Assembly: GCA_003542955.1 (NCBI GenBank)
Contig: DPJP01000510.1
Span: forward strand, 577-6,410
Direction: 5' to 3'
DNA: 5,834 nucleotides
DNA from: Armatimonadota bacterium
Lineage (GTDB): Bacteria > Armatimonadota > Zipacnadia > Zipacnadales > UBA11051
Under the pieces are notes generated by a model that did no database searches, had not been told where the DNA came from, and saw nothing but the letters and a program-made list of their open reading frames with translations. Positions 5,672 through 5,834 of the stretch are shown here, one piece after another. Made by a program: the position numbers and the translations under genes. Numbering within the stretch: position 1 is the stretch's first letter; every line of letters begins with the position of its first letter.

Positions 5672-5834
5672 ATGGCATATAAGATTCTGTTCGTTGACGA
5701 CGAAAGAGACCTCGTCCGGTCTGCTGAGATATTCCTGACTGAGGCCGGCTATGAGTTCGTGGCCGCCTATGACGGCATGGAGGCTCTCGAGAAGCTCGAT
5801 ACCGTCAAGCCCGACCTGATGGTGCTTGATATCA
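5672..5834 (+). CDS. Response regulator, receiver domain, 3'-truncated by the window end
   Basis: The first 54 residues of a CheY-like receiver are visible. The acidic pair Asp9-Asp10 lies in ILFVDDE (5-11), a YDGMEAL segment is at 33-39, and the phosphoacceptor candidate Asp53 is in PDLMVLDI at 47-54, exactly where the family has it. The conserved Thr/Ser, the Lys and any output domain lie beyond the window, so its class (single-domain, DNA-binding or enzymatic) cannot be told. ATG 5672 is supported by AAGGTGG at 5659-5665, six bases upstream. It follows the GGDDF protein on the same strand after a 147-base gap with a hairpin, so it may be cotranscribed with it or have its own control. Confidence 0.95.
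   Translation, partial: MAYKILFVDDERDLVRSAEIFLTEAGYEFVAAYDGMEALEKLDTVKPDLMVLDI

Overview
This is a GC-rich, densely coding bacterial window with three parts: a probable carbohydrate or ester catabolism operon, a duplicated oxidoreductase with a REP-like element between the copies, and a small signalling and membrane block. The organism cannot be fixed from the sequence. The high GC, the sulfatase-fold and Gfo/Idh/MocA genes, a bacterial FUN14 protein and a diguanylate-cyclase-like protein with a GGDDF signature would fit an uncultured environmental lineage such as Armatimonadota, Chloroflexota or Planctomycetota. That is a low-confidence inference.

Positions 2-2800 (+ strand) hold a sulfatase-fold hydrolase cut off at its 5' end, a small single-domain cupin, and a Gfo/Idh/MocA oxidoreductase. 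The gaps are about 70 and 57 bp when the preferred starts are used, and the run ends in a strong intrinsic terminator at 2836-2878. The hydrolase has Thr where true sulfatases have the Cys or Ser that becomes formylglycine, so it may not be a sulfatase. A plausible joint role is removal of an ester group from a sugar-like substrate, followed by NAD(P)-dependent oxidation, with the cupin as a metal-dependent isomerase, binding protein or dioxygenase-like partner.

Positions 2801-3038 hold the terminator and then an imperfect inverted repeat of two 26-nt arms (2905-2930 and 2978-3003). It resembles the REP/REPIN elements moved by REP-associated tyrosine transposases. The right arm may supply the -35 box of a promoter for the next gene. 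Positions 3039-4085 hold a second Gfo/Idh/MocA protein, about 63% identical to the first by hand count and with every catalytic motif at the same residue number.

Positions 4252-4557 (- strand) encode a 101-residue FUN14-family membrane protein. A divergent gene at 4631-5524 (+) encodes a degenerate receiver fused to a GGDEF-type domain reading GGDDF. The 73-bp region between them carries a good minus-strand promoter whose -10 box overlaps a -10-like box on the plus strand. The window closes with the first 54 codons of a response regulator (5672 onward), preceded by a hairpin at 5607-5631. No rRNA, tRNA, CRISPR array or complete insertion sequence was seen.
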